Below are positions 22,679 through 34,150 of a DNA stretch of 64,000 bases, piece by piece. Both the position numbers and the translations under genes were made by a program. The stretch is from contig OX579635.1 in the NCBI GenBank assembly GCA_951230915.1, positions 8,494,001 to 8,558,000 of the forward strand, given 5' to 3'. The notes beneath the pieces were generated by a model. The model was given only the letters and a program-made list of their open reading frames with translations. It did not search any database and had not been told where the DNA came from. Positions within the stretch are counted from its first letter, which is position 1. Every line of letters starts with the position of its first letter. The DNA is from Antitrichia curtipendula. Lineage: Eukaryota; Streptophyta; Bryopsida; Hypnales; Leucodontaceae.

Positions 22679-25619
22679 CTGCTACGGTTCTTAAAGTTTC
22701 CATAGAGCTATTCAAAAGCTTGGGTAAAATCATCTGAAGTCAATTGTGAGAGATATTTTTGAAATTATTTGTGGGATTGTAGACCTAATATACCTAATGG
22801 AAAATGATAAAGAAGTGCATAAAGTTAGCACAACTTGAAGCTATTTTCAAAATGGTGCACGATTTAGATGACATGGTGCATAATAAACACAAGTATCTTA
22901 TACATTTGATTGTTGAGTGTAGGGGCCTAGTTTAAATGTTTTTTTGAACCAATCCATGTGATAGTGCATCCAATTTTTGGTCATGAATAGGGGCATGCTG
23001 CCGCATGAGCAGAGAGCATAGAGCATAGAGCGTGGATTACAAACTAATATCATAAAAGATTTCAAGTTCATAAAATGAAAACCTATTACCATGTACAAAT
23101 GAAAACCTAAGACCATGTAGGAAATTGAATTCAATGGTGTAACATTAATATGAAAAAACAAAACATTACATTGATATAAATTGAATATGTATTTTTTTCC
23201 ATTATTTTTTGTTTAAAAATTTAGTAGAAATAATAATATCAAACTTTTTTTTAATAGCAACCAATTTATGAACTGCACACAAAATAAAATATAAATTTGC
23301 AATGACAGTAATTTCAATTTGGTGATCATTTAAGAAAACAATTACAAATGAATTAACAAACTAATGATAGTAGATTTGGAGAACATAAATCCTCTTCAAA
23401 TCAAAAGTTGAAGGAGCTAAAACCTTTCTTTTTAGATTTATTGTACTACGTTCATAGAAAAGTAGAAGGTTGTTTCATGTAAACTTTAAAGATTCTTTAG
23501 AAGATGTGATAATCATTTTATTGTAAAACGACCTTCAAAGAATGATAACATGAAAGTTTTTAAGTTTTGCTAGATTACCTAAACCATTCCATACAATATA
23601 AGAGTGGCATTTGAAATTTAAAACTTCAATTGTGAACAATATTTTAGGATTCTATTGATGGACAACCTTTTCAATACATTATAAATATCCATAATCAAAT
23701 AATTCAATTGCATTTGTGTGCTTGAACTTCACAAAGACAAATGAAAAACAACAACCCGGTGGCCCTTTTAGTCTCACCAATCAAATCAAAATATGAAAAT
23801 AAATACAAAAATAATCTATAGAAGATAATAAAGATTGCAATGTTTGGACTACTCACAATCAACATCACTGTCACAATCTGTTGCATCATCTACTAATTGC
23901 AAAACTCTATGATCTCCACAAAAATTATGAGACCTATGTGGAGCGGTGTCAGGAAGAGAGGCCTTGCCTTGGGAAAACATGATGCTTCTAGCTACAACTA
24001 AACTTGGCTCGGAAAATAAAAGATCCCGTAATCACATAACTCATAAACATAATGATAAAACTTTATACAATGTCATGTAGGCCAATATAACATCACATGC
24101 CCATATAACCCCCATAAGATGCCATATAGTCCCAGAAAATCTTGTATGTTTTTAGAAAATAGAAGAAATTGTATATAAATTGCATAGACTCCCTTTGAAA
24201 AACTAGTTGATACAAAAATAAGTGCCACAGCCTCTCTACAACTTCAAAATAGGCGTGTGATATCTCTTTGAAAAGATAACACAAAAATCTACAGATTATT
24301 CAAATTATACTTAGAACTAAGATACCATCCATTTTTTATAGCTAGTCAAAGTTCTCTCTCTCCAACTCAAAGGTAGCTCATCACTACTCTTCTCCCAAGC
24401 CTATAACTTTCACATATCAACTTCAAATTGGTTGTATAATATAACTATAGAAAGCTAATACAATAATCTACAAAGCTTCAAAATTTCACTTAAAATTAAG
24501 ATACTTTTTTACTTTTATAGCAGGTCAAATTTCATTCTCTCCAACTCAAAGGCAACCCAACTCTATTTTGCTTTATAGCCTAGAACTCTCATATAATAAC
24601 TCCAAATCAAGAGAGTGATAGATTTTTGGAAAGTTAACATCTCAATACATAAACACTACAAATATCAAAAACAAAAACCTCCTTGTCAAATAGTTAAAAG
24701 CCCTCGAAGTTTTTGTCCTCTCACTCTATGACATTTATCCCTCTCTCATTCCATCAAGCATAACTTTTACACAAAAAATTTCAAATTGAATGACTGATGA
24801 GTTTTTGAAATTCTCTAAATAAAATAAATAATCTCACAAAATTTCATTACAAAATTTTTCTTGTACAATTTGCTATGGCTCTCCAAAGACACCTTTCTCC
24901 CAAGCTAACTATGAGGAAGAAGAAGAAGATCCTCTACCTTATCTTCCACTTCATCCTCCATCCCATCCACCTAAGTAAGTCAATTTTAGCCCCTAAAATG
25001 TCACATGGACCACAATTCATCCATTGGCCATCTCTTTTTTTTCCATAACTTTATCTTTATCTCCTACTTAGCCTTCAAATCCTTTTTTAAAACTAAAAGA
25101 AACGTAAATAAAAGAACTAATACCAAATAATTTTCTAATAGAGGTAAAAAAAAAAGGTAGAGTTCACTCCATCAAGATCTTTAGACTCTCCAAAAAACCT
25201 TCTAGCTTGACAACAAATATATGTTTTTTACATAGTGAACGAATGTACAGTGCAACAGCAAGAGGTGCCCTAACATAATCTTTTGCTAAATCATGAGCAT
25301 AAACCGATAATACAAAAGGAATATGGGGGTATTTATTATCTTCTCCTGTAGAGGTTGAAGAAGAGAGACCCTTGCAGGAGATGTAGTCACCATTGAACTA
25401 CATAGTACCAAAATATGAATATTATTAGTTAATTTAAGATACTACAAAAATTATCAAGTGTTTGTTATCAATTCAATTTGTAACAATAGCATATAAAAAT
25501 AATTTAAGGACTTACATATATAATAAACTGGTAGCTTCAATTTCTAGTACTTCGAAATCTAATCTATCATTTCATCTGAGCTTGTACATTATTTGTCTAT
25601 TTATTGCTTTTTAGAAATC
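22679..25619. other. AT-rich intergenic DNA
   Basis: Several short frames exist on the minus strand (22898-23161, 23704-23889, 24093-24284), but none has motifs or exon continuity. I see no RNA gene. Confidence 0.4.
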
Positions 25620-28115
25620 GGGCTTGATTTCTCAATGATAAATGGTTGTAGGAGGACATTGAAAATTAGTGCATCTTCTTTGAAGGCCACTATGTGATGG
25701 TCAGACCTCTAGTAGGCATGGATGGTAGAGCCTACAACAAAAGAGGTTAAAAAATAATTCAAAATCATAAAATGAAAGACCTATACATATATGAATCAAA
25801 CATAAAAATTAAGTAAATAAATTTACAAACATGTAGGAACTGAACAATCAAACACCATATCTCCAAGTAGTGAAAAAGATTCTATGAGAATTTGCATACA
25901 CCTAGGGTCTTCTTCTCGCAGGCTACACCAAGAAACATTGCCATTCATAAGTTGTGAATCTTTAGTCACACCATTGTGAAGCACATCATCCAAGCCGACA
26001 CGAATTCCAACAACATTCAAGCTAGATACCAACTACATCTTAAATGGAAAAGTAGAATGTTTGGAAGGTTCCTCACTAGTAGTTTAATGCCAAAACATAG
26101 TGTCTGCATAAAATGAATCCACCAACTTAAAAAAATTAGTGATTTCTTGAAAAAAAATTGAATTAAAATAACATAATAGCCCAAAATAAAAATACAATTG
26201 AATAAGAATTTAGAGTGTCATCTATGATGAGTCTCGATTGTTGGTTAAATGAAGAGCGTTGATCCCAATCCATTTTCAATATATTTTGAAGTAAAAAGCT
26301 CAACAAAAACTCTTCAATTTAAATTTCATTTGGACTGCATCAAAATGAAAAATTGGTAGAGTTTCATCATTAGGTATGTGGCTTCTAGCAAAATCGAAGG
26401 TTGACTTAAGAAACTTTGGATGAATGTTGTTCCATGGCAGAACAATCGACGGTAGAGAAGACACTCATGGGACATGCAATCCCTCAGGAATGTCTAAGAT
26501 CATTAGATTAATGGCTCAAGACTAGGAAATAACACCTTTGAATGTTCTTTCTTTATTTGCCTTGTATTGCAAGAGTAACATCATTAGAAAAATGGAAAAT
26601 CAAACAAACAAAAGTCCAGAAAATATATACAACATTCAAACAGATGATAACAAATGCAAGAAGGAATTTGAGGAATATTACCTTCTCAAATAAAGCTTGA
26701 AGCTTGGTCCATCCTAAATAAAAAGATCCATGTTTATCATGGTGGTTAAGAAGAGAGTGGAGGGAGCCATTGAAAATAAATGCATCCATTCCTTGAAGTT
26801 CCAAGTTATCTGCTAATGGGATGGGCACATTGCTTAGAAAAAGTCAAAAAATAATAAGGTCAGTGTAAAAAGAGTCCCACTTTCAAAGAACTTGTGATGG
26901 TGAAGCCGAGGAGGTTTGGATGCCTTCAACGCCAAAAGCCCCAATACCCAACATGTTCTTTGGCGATTTACTAATAGCCTTAATAGTTGCTACAACCTAC
27001 GTAGCCATAGCCTTCACATTTACCAACAAGCCTGTTTTTGAAGTCTTCTCTACCTTCTTCTACTCTTTTATAACCCTCTGAGCCTTAGCCATTTCAAAAA
27101 TTTGCTTCATTTGCTTCACAACCTTTGTTTTGTCTTTCTCGTTCATATATGATAGATCAATAGCAACATCATGCTTGGCAGTAGACTGATCATCAATTGC
27201 AGTCACATGATCAGAGCCAACCAATATTTTTTCTGCTCGGTCAATGGCCTTCTTCATTGTTTCTTCTTTAGTCGGGCAAAATCCATCACCACAATCTATA
27301 TACCAACCACTAGAGTTTAGATGTAGTACACCCCAAGATTGGATCAAACCCGCAAAATACATACATTGATCCATGCATGTTTTTTCAATCCATGATGTAA
27401 TGATTGGATTCGCTACATAGCAATTTTGGACATATGGTTGAAAAATGTTCAACAGATGAAATGAGCAAGAGAAGATGAGGAAAAATTAAAATTAAAAATT
27501 TAATCATTTTAAAGAATATATATAATGATATATTATACTTGTAAAGCGCTTGTTTTACAATTTGTGAAGTGTAGGTGTAAAGATTGAACGCCTTAGTTCT
27601 TGAATATACATCTTTTTCATGAAAAAAAGACAAAACACCATGGATTCAAATACAAATTTGCCAATACTCCACGAAATGGGTAATAGACAATGGAACATTA
27701 GTAGAGTCTACTTCAACTAAAAGGCCTTCTTCTTTCTACATCCTTTCATATTCTAAGTTGAATGCCTCTTCCAATTGCATACATGATAAGAACATATAAT
27801 CAAGATGAACAAAATACTAGATGTAATCAAATTTATTATTATATAACATCTTTGAGAATAAATAAAAAAATAGTTGAAAATTTTATAGTTATAGAGAACA
27901 CTTATAGATGCCCCAAAACAAGCCTTGTTCACCCAAGACTCAAAATCTTTATCCGAAAAAGGCTTGCTTGGAAAATGGGCAGCTTATCTTGTGACAGCTC
28001 CTAAGTTACACCAACGTAAACATTTGACTTTAATCAGAGTTGGACCAGTGGATGTTGCAAGCAATTGGAGTTTGTCCAATGTCATCTCGGGTTTAGAATT
28101 CTTGCTCTAATACAA
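25620..28115 (-). pseudogene. Broken multi-exon gene with a beta-class N6/N4 DNA methylase-like domain
   Basis: Exon-like segments on the minus strand read in one direction. 28109-27897 holds MTLDKLQLLATSTGPT, a TAA stop, then FSDKDFESWVNKACFGASI. 27452-26885 holds WGVLHLNSSGWYIDCGDGFC and a Lys-rich stretch, then two in-frame TAGs before SPKNMLGIGAFGVEGIQ. 26828-26690 holds GMDAFIFNGSLHSLLNHHDK and a GTAATA donor. 26510-26275 holds NLMILDIPEGLHVP, a TGA, then PNDETLPIFHFDA. 26032-25823 holds REEDPRCMQILIESFSLLGD and MVFDCSVPT. 25737-25620 holds GSTIHAY, a TAG, then HHIVAFKEDALIFNVLLQPF. LDIPE resembles methylase motif IV and GDMVFD...GSTIHA resembles motif I. The order IV then I is that of beta-class N6/N4 methylases. 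At least five in-frame stops show it is dead. The family call is from pattern memory. Confidence 0.5.
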
Positions 28116-28192
28116 AGTGACCTTCACAAAGAATGTGAAATTAACAAAATTAGAAAAACAATGCATTAAAAATAAACATCCACGTGCACATG

Positions 28193-28935
28193 CACTACAA
28201 CAAAATGGATGTTTTATGACTGCAAAATATGACTGTAGTGAGTCGTAAAATCTTAAAATATGACTCCCATAGAGATCACTGTAGATGACGCGCGATAAGA
28301 CTGGGTCTAGTCATTACCAACTAGTCATATTTTTAATGAGTCATATTTGTAGTCATTTAGATTGGGAGTATAATACACCATATTTTACCAATGTGGCGTG
28401 TATGTTGACTATCCTTGAAGTTTTGACTTTCTTGTTAGCTGCCCGAGTAAAGAAAAAAAATCCTACGTGGCATATGACTCTATGTAGTCATATTTTTGGC
28501 TGATGTGGAATATGACTTTTGTGAGTCATATTTTGGTTTATGTGGAATATGACTTTTATGAGTCATATTTGAAATGACATGGCATATGACTTTGTACAGT
28601 TATATTTTTGGTTGATGTGGAATATGACTTTTGTGAGTCATATTTTCTATTGATGTGATAAATGACTCTTGTAAGTGATATTTTTTTGTTGATGTAATAA
28701 ATGACTTTTATGAGTCATATTCTCTATTGATGTAGAAAATGATTCTTATGAGTCATATTTTCTATTGATGTGGAATATGACCCTTGTAATTCATATTTTC
28801 TACTGATGTGAATTGTGACTCTCGTGAATCATATTTTCTGTTGATATGGAATATGACCCCCATGAGTCATTTTTTTTAATGTAAAATATGATTGTTGTGA
28901 GTCATATTTTTGGCTAATGCAGCAATTTCTATGGA
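28193..28935. repeat. CACTA-like left end followed by a tandem array of imperfect palindromes
   Basis: The sequence begins CACTACAACAAAATGG, typical of CACTA (En/Spm) transposon tips. It continues with many units of about 37-39 bp of the form GATGTGGAATATGAC-N-GAGTCATATTTT from about 28460 to 28935, each unit being an ATGACT/AGTCAT inverted pair. Such subterminal arrays are the transposase-binding zones of CACTA elements. The array decays towards 29050 and I could not find the matching right end. Confidence 0.5.
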
Positions 28936-30462
28936 GTGTTACTAGTAATTTAATGATTGAATGTAATCATATTTTTAAAAATATAGAGTCACATTTTGGT
29001 ATGATCATGAGTATTATGTGACTCAACCAATCATATTTTGGCCAAAATTTATTGTGAAATACGACTCAAACAAATGAAATTCCATATTAGTGAGAGTCAC
29101 ATTTCTTAGATTTGTGTGTAGTTTGTAATTGGAGTGACTAAGGTTTACAGTAGCTTCTATCATGAACTACAATCATATTTTCCATACATTCAAAATGAAC
29201 ATGATGCATTGCAGTCATGCACCAACATGGTTTAGCAACTAAATAAAAGACTCTATCAAATTAAAAACAAATACGTACGATTTTTGAAATGCACAAGAGA
29301 CACTTACATTGAAAAGAAAAATGCAAGAAAGAATGTGACTCTTTTCAATGACATTTAATAGTCACTAACACAAAACATATCACAATGACATTCTATAAAT
29401 GTATATTCCCACACACTTATAGGACCTATATTCCTTACAAAGATGTGAAGGTATTGCTTTTCTAATGTTGTAAGTAGCCTCCAATGTGCAAGAAGCTACT
29501 TACAACATTGGATACATCATAGGGACATTCATTGCTCCAATCGACATTTTTTGAGAACTGAAATTAATCAAATTGATTTATTTTTTCATATTACAAACTT
29601 GTGATGATGCAACAATGCATAAGGATCAATATTTCTTATTTGAGTGATATTTTAATTTGCTCAAAAGTTATACTATTTGTTTTTGAGGGAATATTAAGCG
29701 ATATATTCTTCCATTTTTAATGGATAAAATTGTTGATTTACTACACATTCTAAGAACAATATTGCTCTTTTGGAATGAGTGTACACTCTTTTGGATCAAT
29801 AGGTTAAGTTTCATCCACATTTTTGCGAGTTTTATCTATTTATGTAAGCAACTGAACTGCATCACTCCAACGAATATCACTGCCTAAAATAAATGAAAAA
29901 AAATCCCTGTTAAAGATGCTGCCAACGTCCTCAAGGCGAAGGACCACGTCAGCGTAGCTGGCAATCCTAGTCAGCTCCCACGCAACGAACAAACTGACTG
30001 ACTCCAGATTAAACTGCCACGTCTCCCACTCACCCATTTCCACTTCTAATCACCTGCCGCTGCCGTTGACAAAGACTGATGGAAGCACCTCGACAGACAG
30101 CCGCTGCCGCCGCCTCGCGTCTCCTGGGACCGCTGTAGTGCAAAACAAGCTTCAATTCTTCAAGTCCCTCTTCATTCCCCTCGCACTTGTCAGAAGAATC
30201 TCACAGGGAGCCTGTAGCACAGGGTCTCCTGATCGGTGAATGGATGCACAATTCCTGCATTAGCTTCGTGATCGCAGGTAATTTCTCACCTGCTCTTTCA
30301 TTCGAACTCGGCCACTCGGTCGTCGTCGTCGTCGTTGGATGATCCGACCTGCAGGTGGCCTGGGTCTTTGCCGGCGAAGCTTTGATCCTTGCAATTCTGG
30401 TCCATGATCGTGTATTTGGGAGAATTGCAGCAGGTGGTGGAGTTCTCGTAGAGTAAGTCAGG
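28936..30462. promoter_or_regulatory. AT-rich spacer, then promoter and 5' leader of the MMSDH gene
   Basis: 28936 to about 29850 is AT-rich without a gene. From about 29930 to 30462 the DNA becomes GC- and CT-rich and should hold the promoter and 5' UTR of the gene starting at 30463. A CAG/GTAATTTC string at about 30276 could be the donor of a 5'-UTR intron, but the transcript start cannot be seen. Confidence 0.35.
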
Positions 30463-32776
30463 ATGATTGGGGCCGTGAGGCAGGCTCTGCGAAGCAGCAG
30501 TAGCAGATGTCAGAGGTACCAACGCTTTGGCTCGCAGCTCTTGAATGGGTCGAAGCCATGTTCGCTGCCGAATGCCGCACTGCTCCGCATCCCGGTACCT
30601 GTAGAGAATCGACTCAGCCCTTTGCTGCCATCGGACTTGAGGGCGTTTGCCACAAGCGCGGCAGAAGCCATCAAGGCCGAAACCCCTAAAGCCCCGGCAG
30701 TGAAGAATTACGTGGGAGGCGAGCTGTTGGAATCGCAAGCCTCCCAGCACATTGATGTGATCAACCCCGCCACGCAAGCCGTGGTGAGCCGCGTGCCGCT
30801 TACCACCCACGAGGAGTTTGAGTCGGCGGTCGCGGTGGCCAAGGAGGCATTCAAGACGTGGAAGAAGACACCCGTCACTGCCCGGCAGCGTGTCATGCTC
30901 AAGCTGCAGGAGCTCATCCGCCGCGACATGGACAAGCTGGCCATGTCCGTCACCACCGAGCAGGGCAAAACTCTGGCCGATGCCAGAGGCGATGTCTTCA
31001 GAGGCCTTGAGGTTAGCAATTCTTGATCATGACTCAAACCAATTCTTTACCCTATTCTAACTCTTTTTTTTTTTTTTATATGGTGAGAGAATGTATTTTA
31101 TCTTATCATAAACTTAAACCTATCTAATGGCGCACTCTGTAATTGCACCTTTCCTGTATGTCCTTAGATTCTGTCATGTTCTTACACATCAGGTTGGACA
31201 ACAAGCACATATCAATTCATCAGGTTGCGAATAGAAGCCTATTTGTTCCCCCAAGGCAGTGTCATTAGAGAGTTGATTGTAAGTTATATTTACCTTCTTT
31301 GCTTTCCAGGGCACCACCTTATGCTCTTCCATTGCCCTTGCAGGTGGTGGAGCAAGCATGCGGCATGGCCAACCAACAAATGGGGGAGTATGTGGAGAAT
31401 GTCTCCGCAGGAATCGACACATATAGCATCCGGCAACCGCTGGGGGTATGCGCGGGGATCTGCCCTTTCAACTTCCCAGCCATGATCCCGCTCTGGATGT
31501 TCCCAATGGCGGTCACCACAGGCAACACCTACATCCTAAAACCGTCCGAGAAAGACCCCGGAGCCGCAATGCTTCTGGCAGAGCTTGCAATCGAGGCGGG
31601 GCTGCCGCCGGGAGTGCTCAACATCGTGCACGGGACACACGACGTAGTGAACGACATCTGCGACCACCCGGACATCAGAGCCGTGTCCTTCGTGGGCTCG
31701 GATGTCGCTGGCATGCACATCTACTCGCGAGCTTCGGCCACGGGCAAACGCGTGCAGTGCAACATGGGAGCCAAGAACCATGCTGTGGTCATGCCTGATG
31801 CTGACCCTGAAGCCACTCTGAATGCCCTGGTGGGGGCTGCGTTTGGTGCGGCCGGGCAGCGATGCATGGCTATTAGTACCGCCGTGTTTGTGGGCGATTC
31901 TAAGCAATGGGAAGCAGGCTTGCGAGAGAAGGGCGTGAAGCTGAAAGTCACCGGTGGCACCGAGGCTGGGGCTGACTTGGGTCCTGTCATTAGCAAGCAA
32001 GCCAAGGAGCGCATCTGTAGCCTTGTCGAATCGGGCGCCAAGGCTGGAGCCAGACTTGTCCTGGATGGACGTGACATCAAGGTCTGTCGTCCATAGTCGC
32101 CTCAATCACCCCTATCCATAATAACCTTAAATCATCTTCTATCACGTTCTCCATAATCAATTTATTCACGTTTCTCCATGACAGCCTTAAATCACCTTCC
32201 TCCATAACCATCTATAATCACCTCTCTTCATGATCCCCTTAATTCACTATGATCTTTCTCCATATCATTTTCTCTTTGTATAATTCTGGGAGCAACATCT
32301 CGGGTCTCTACATGACATCAACGTGGTGTGTGCTCCAGGTTCCGGGGTACGAGCAAGGGAATTTTGTGGGTCCAACGATCTTGGCAGACGTGACGGCCGA
32401 CATGGAATGTTACAAGCAGGAGATTTTTGGACCTGTTCTTCTGTGCATGGAGGCTGCAACGCTTCAGGACGCAATAGAGATCGTGAACCGAAACAAGTAT
32501 GGAAATGGGACAGCAATTTTTACCAAGTCGGGGGCTGCAGCACGAGCTTTTCAGCACGAGGTTGATGCCGGCCAAGTGGGAATTAATGTTCCCATTCCAG
32601 TGCCCTTGCCTTTCTTCTCCTTCACAGGCTCCAGGGGTTCGTTTGCCGGTGACCTCAACTTCTATGGTAAAGCTGGAGTGTATTTCTTCACACAGATGAA
32701 GACAGTCACTTCACAATGGAAGGAGAAAGACCTTCATGGAGTGGCTATGGCTTTTCCTACGTCAGGAAAGGTGTAA
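30463..32776 (+). CDS. ALDH6B2: Methylmalonate-semialdehyde dehydrogenase (CoA-acylating), mitochondrial
   Basis: This ALDH6 enzyme converts methylmalonate (or malonate) semialdehyde, CoA and NAD+ to propionyl-CoA or acetyl-CoA in valine and pyrimidine breakdown. Exons are 30463-31011, 31344-32081 and 32339-32776; all three are whole numbers of codons, joined at [10 protein letters not shown] and DIK/VPGYEQ, giving 574 aa. Residues 1 to about 65 look like a mitochondrial presequence (Arg/Ser-rich, few acidic residues). The Rossmann part follows, with [26 protein letters not shown] and FVGSDVAG (about 300-307). Catalytic Cys357 lies in [11 protein letters not shown]. At the usual general-base position the text is NMGAKN, lacking the Glu of hydrolytic ALDHs, as expected for the CoA-dependent family. 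The exons are GC-rich and, unlike the many-exon angiosperm genes as I recall them, there are only two introns. Confidence 0.95.
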
Positions 32777-34150
32777 GGGGCATGCAGGAACGTTCGCCAA
32801 CAGACGGGAATGACTTTTGGGATGATATCCTCGACTGCAAGTAACGGTGATTGTTACGATACAAGACCGGTTTTCCTGTTGCACATACCTGTGAATAAAG
32901 ATGGAATACTCGAGTTGTTCAGATCTGGCTACACTCAACACTTTGGGAAGGCATGAACGGCGCATCTCATCTGAGAAGATTTCCGTTCCTTGTTAGCTGG
33001 GTAGAAGCTGATGTATGACAAAGCACCCACCTGCTCGATTCATGCTGTGCCTCAATTGCTTACACAAATGCTGCCTTGATGTAAAAAGCTGAACCGTTGA
33101 TTGCATCCTAACAGTGCATTGAATAAAGAGTACAATTTTGCAACATTGGCTTCACATAGCAATGCCCTTACTCAAACCGGCATGTTGCATGTAAGTTACT
33201 TTGCTCTGGACATTTTCTTTGAAACAGAGATACAATACGCAGTAACCAGATCGAGCGTAAGGCAGGATATCTGTATGGAACAAGCTCAAAATTGAGTCAC
33301 CGTTCTGTAATTATACCTTCACCGTGGTTTTCAACTACAATCCTTGTTGATAAACAAGGTCACATGGAGCGCCTTGACTAGAATTACAACGTTCAATTGA
33401 ACAATTTTAGTGACCTTTCTAATTCGTTTGACATTCTGTGCATTCTATATTGACAGGTGCTCCCTAACTAATGTACAGTCTAGAGAAAAAATCGTTAATT
33501 GCTGTCAGAGGCTTGTACCTCTGTTTGTCCACTTATTACTGGGACGTACCTTCACGGTTTAACCCCGTTCAAGAATATGGTTCAGCTGCTCAATTAACTT
33601 CCGGAGTCATTCGAGCCTTCATATACAATGCCAGTGCTGCCAGCTCTTAGCCTGCACCGTTGCAATGTGACATGAGGGGCCGAAATGGCTGGCTGAATTG
33701 TCCGTTCGCACCCCAAAACGTAATCTTCTCCGTCTAACCGTCCAACAACTCCGTATAGAACCCACATAATGTACTCCAATAAGTGACAGATGTAGTTTAA
33801 AGCCCTCCAAACTCGCATCGGTGCACATCTTGTGAACCCACATCTTGTGCTTACTCGATTTCTCCAGCTGAATTGCTGCTTCATAGTGTTGGAAGAGAAT
33901 AGGTCCACGACTCAAGCACCCATATTTATGCAGGGCAAATTTTTACAAGGAACTCCAGTGCCTCGAGTGCGGGTATTGACTGACAAGGCTACCAAAAATG
34001 TTTGGCGATGTCGAAAAGTATCGCAGTTGCACGACGAGATGCCTAGCGTTTCCGGACCTTATTCCTAGAATTGAGACCTTCGCAGCTTGGATACAGCCAT
34101 CCAGATAGTGAGGTCCATCAAGATCCTTTTGGGTAAAGAATTAGGCCACA
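32777..34150. other. Convergent intergenic region between MMSDH and the glycosyltransferase gene
   Basis: This should contain the 3' UTRs of both genes. A minus-strand frame at 33594-33915 lies downstream of the glycosyltransferase stop, next to a strong splice donor at that stop, and could be a further 3' exon or UTR. I see no domain in it. Confidence 0.35.

Noticed and set aside
30298..30810. 170-codon minus-strand ORF
   Set aside because: Antisense shadow of MMSDH exon 1 and its GC-rich leader.
31536..32105. 189-codon minus-strand ORF
   Set aside because: Antisense shadow of MMSDH exon 2, whose GC-rich codons leave the opposite strand open.
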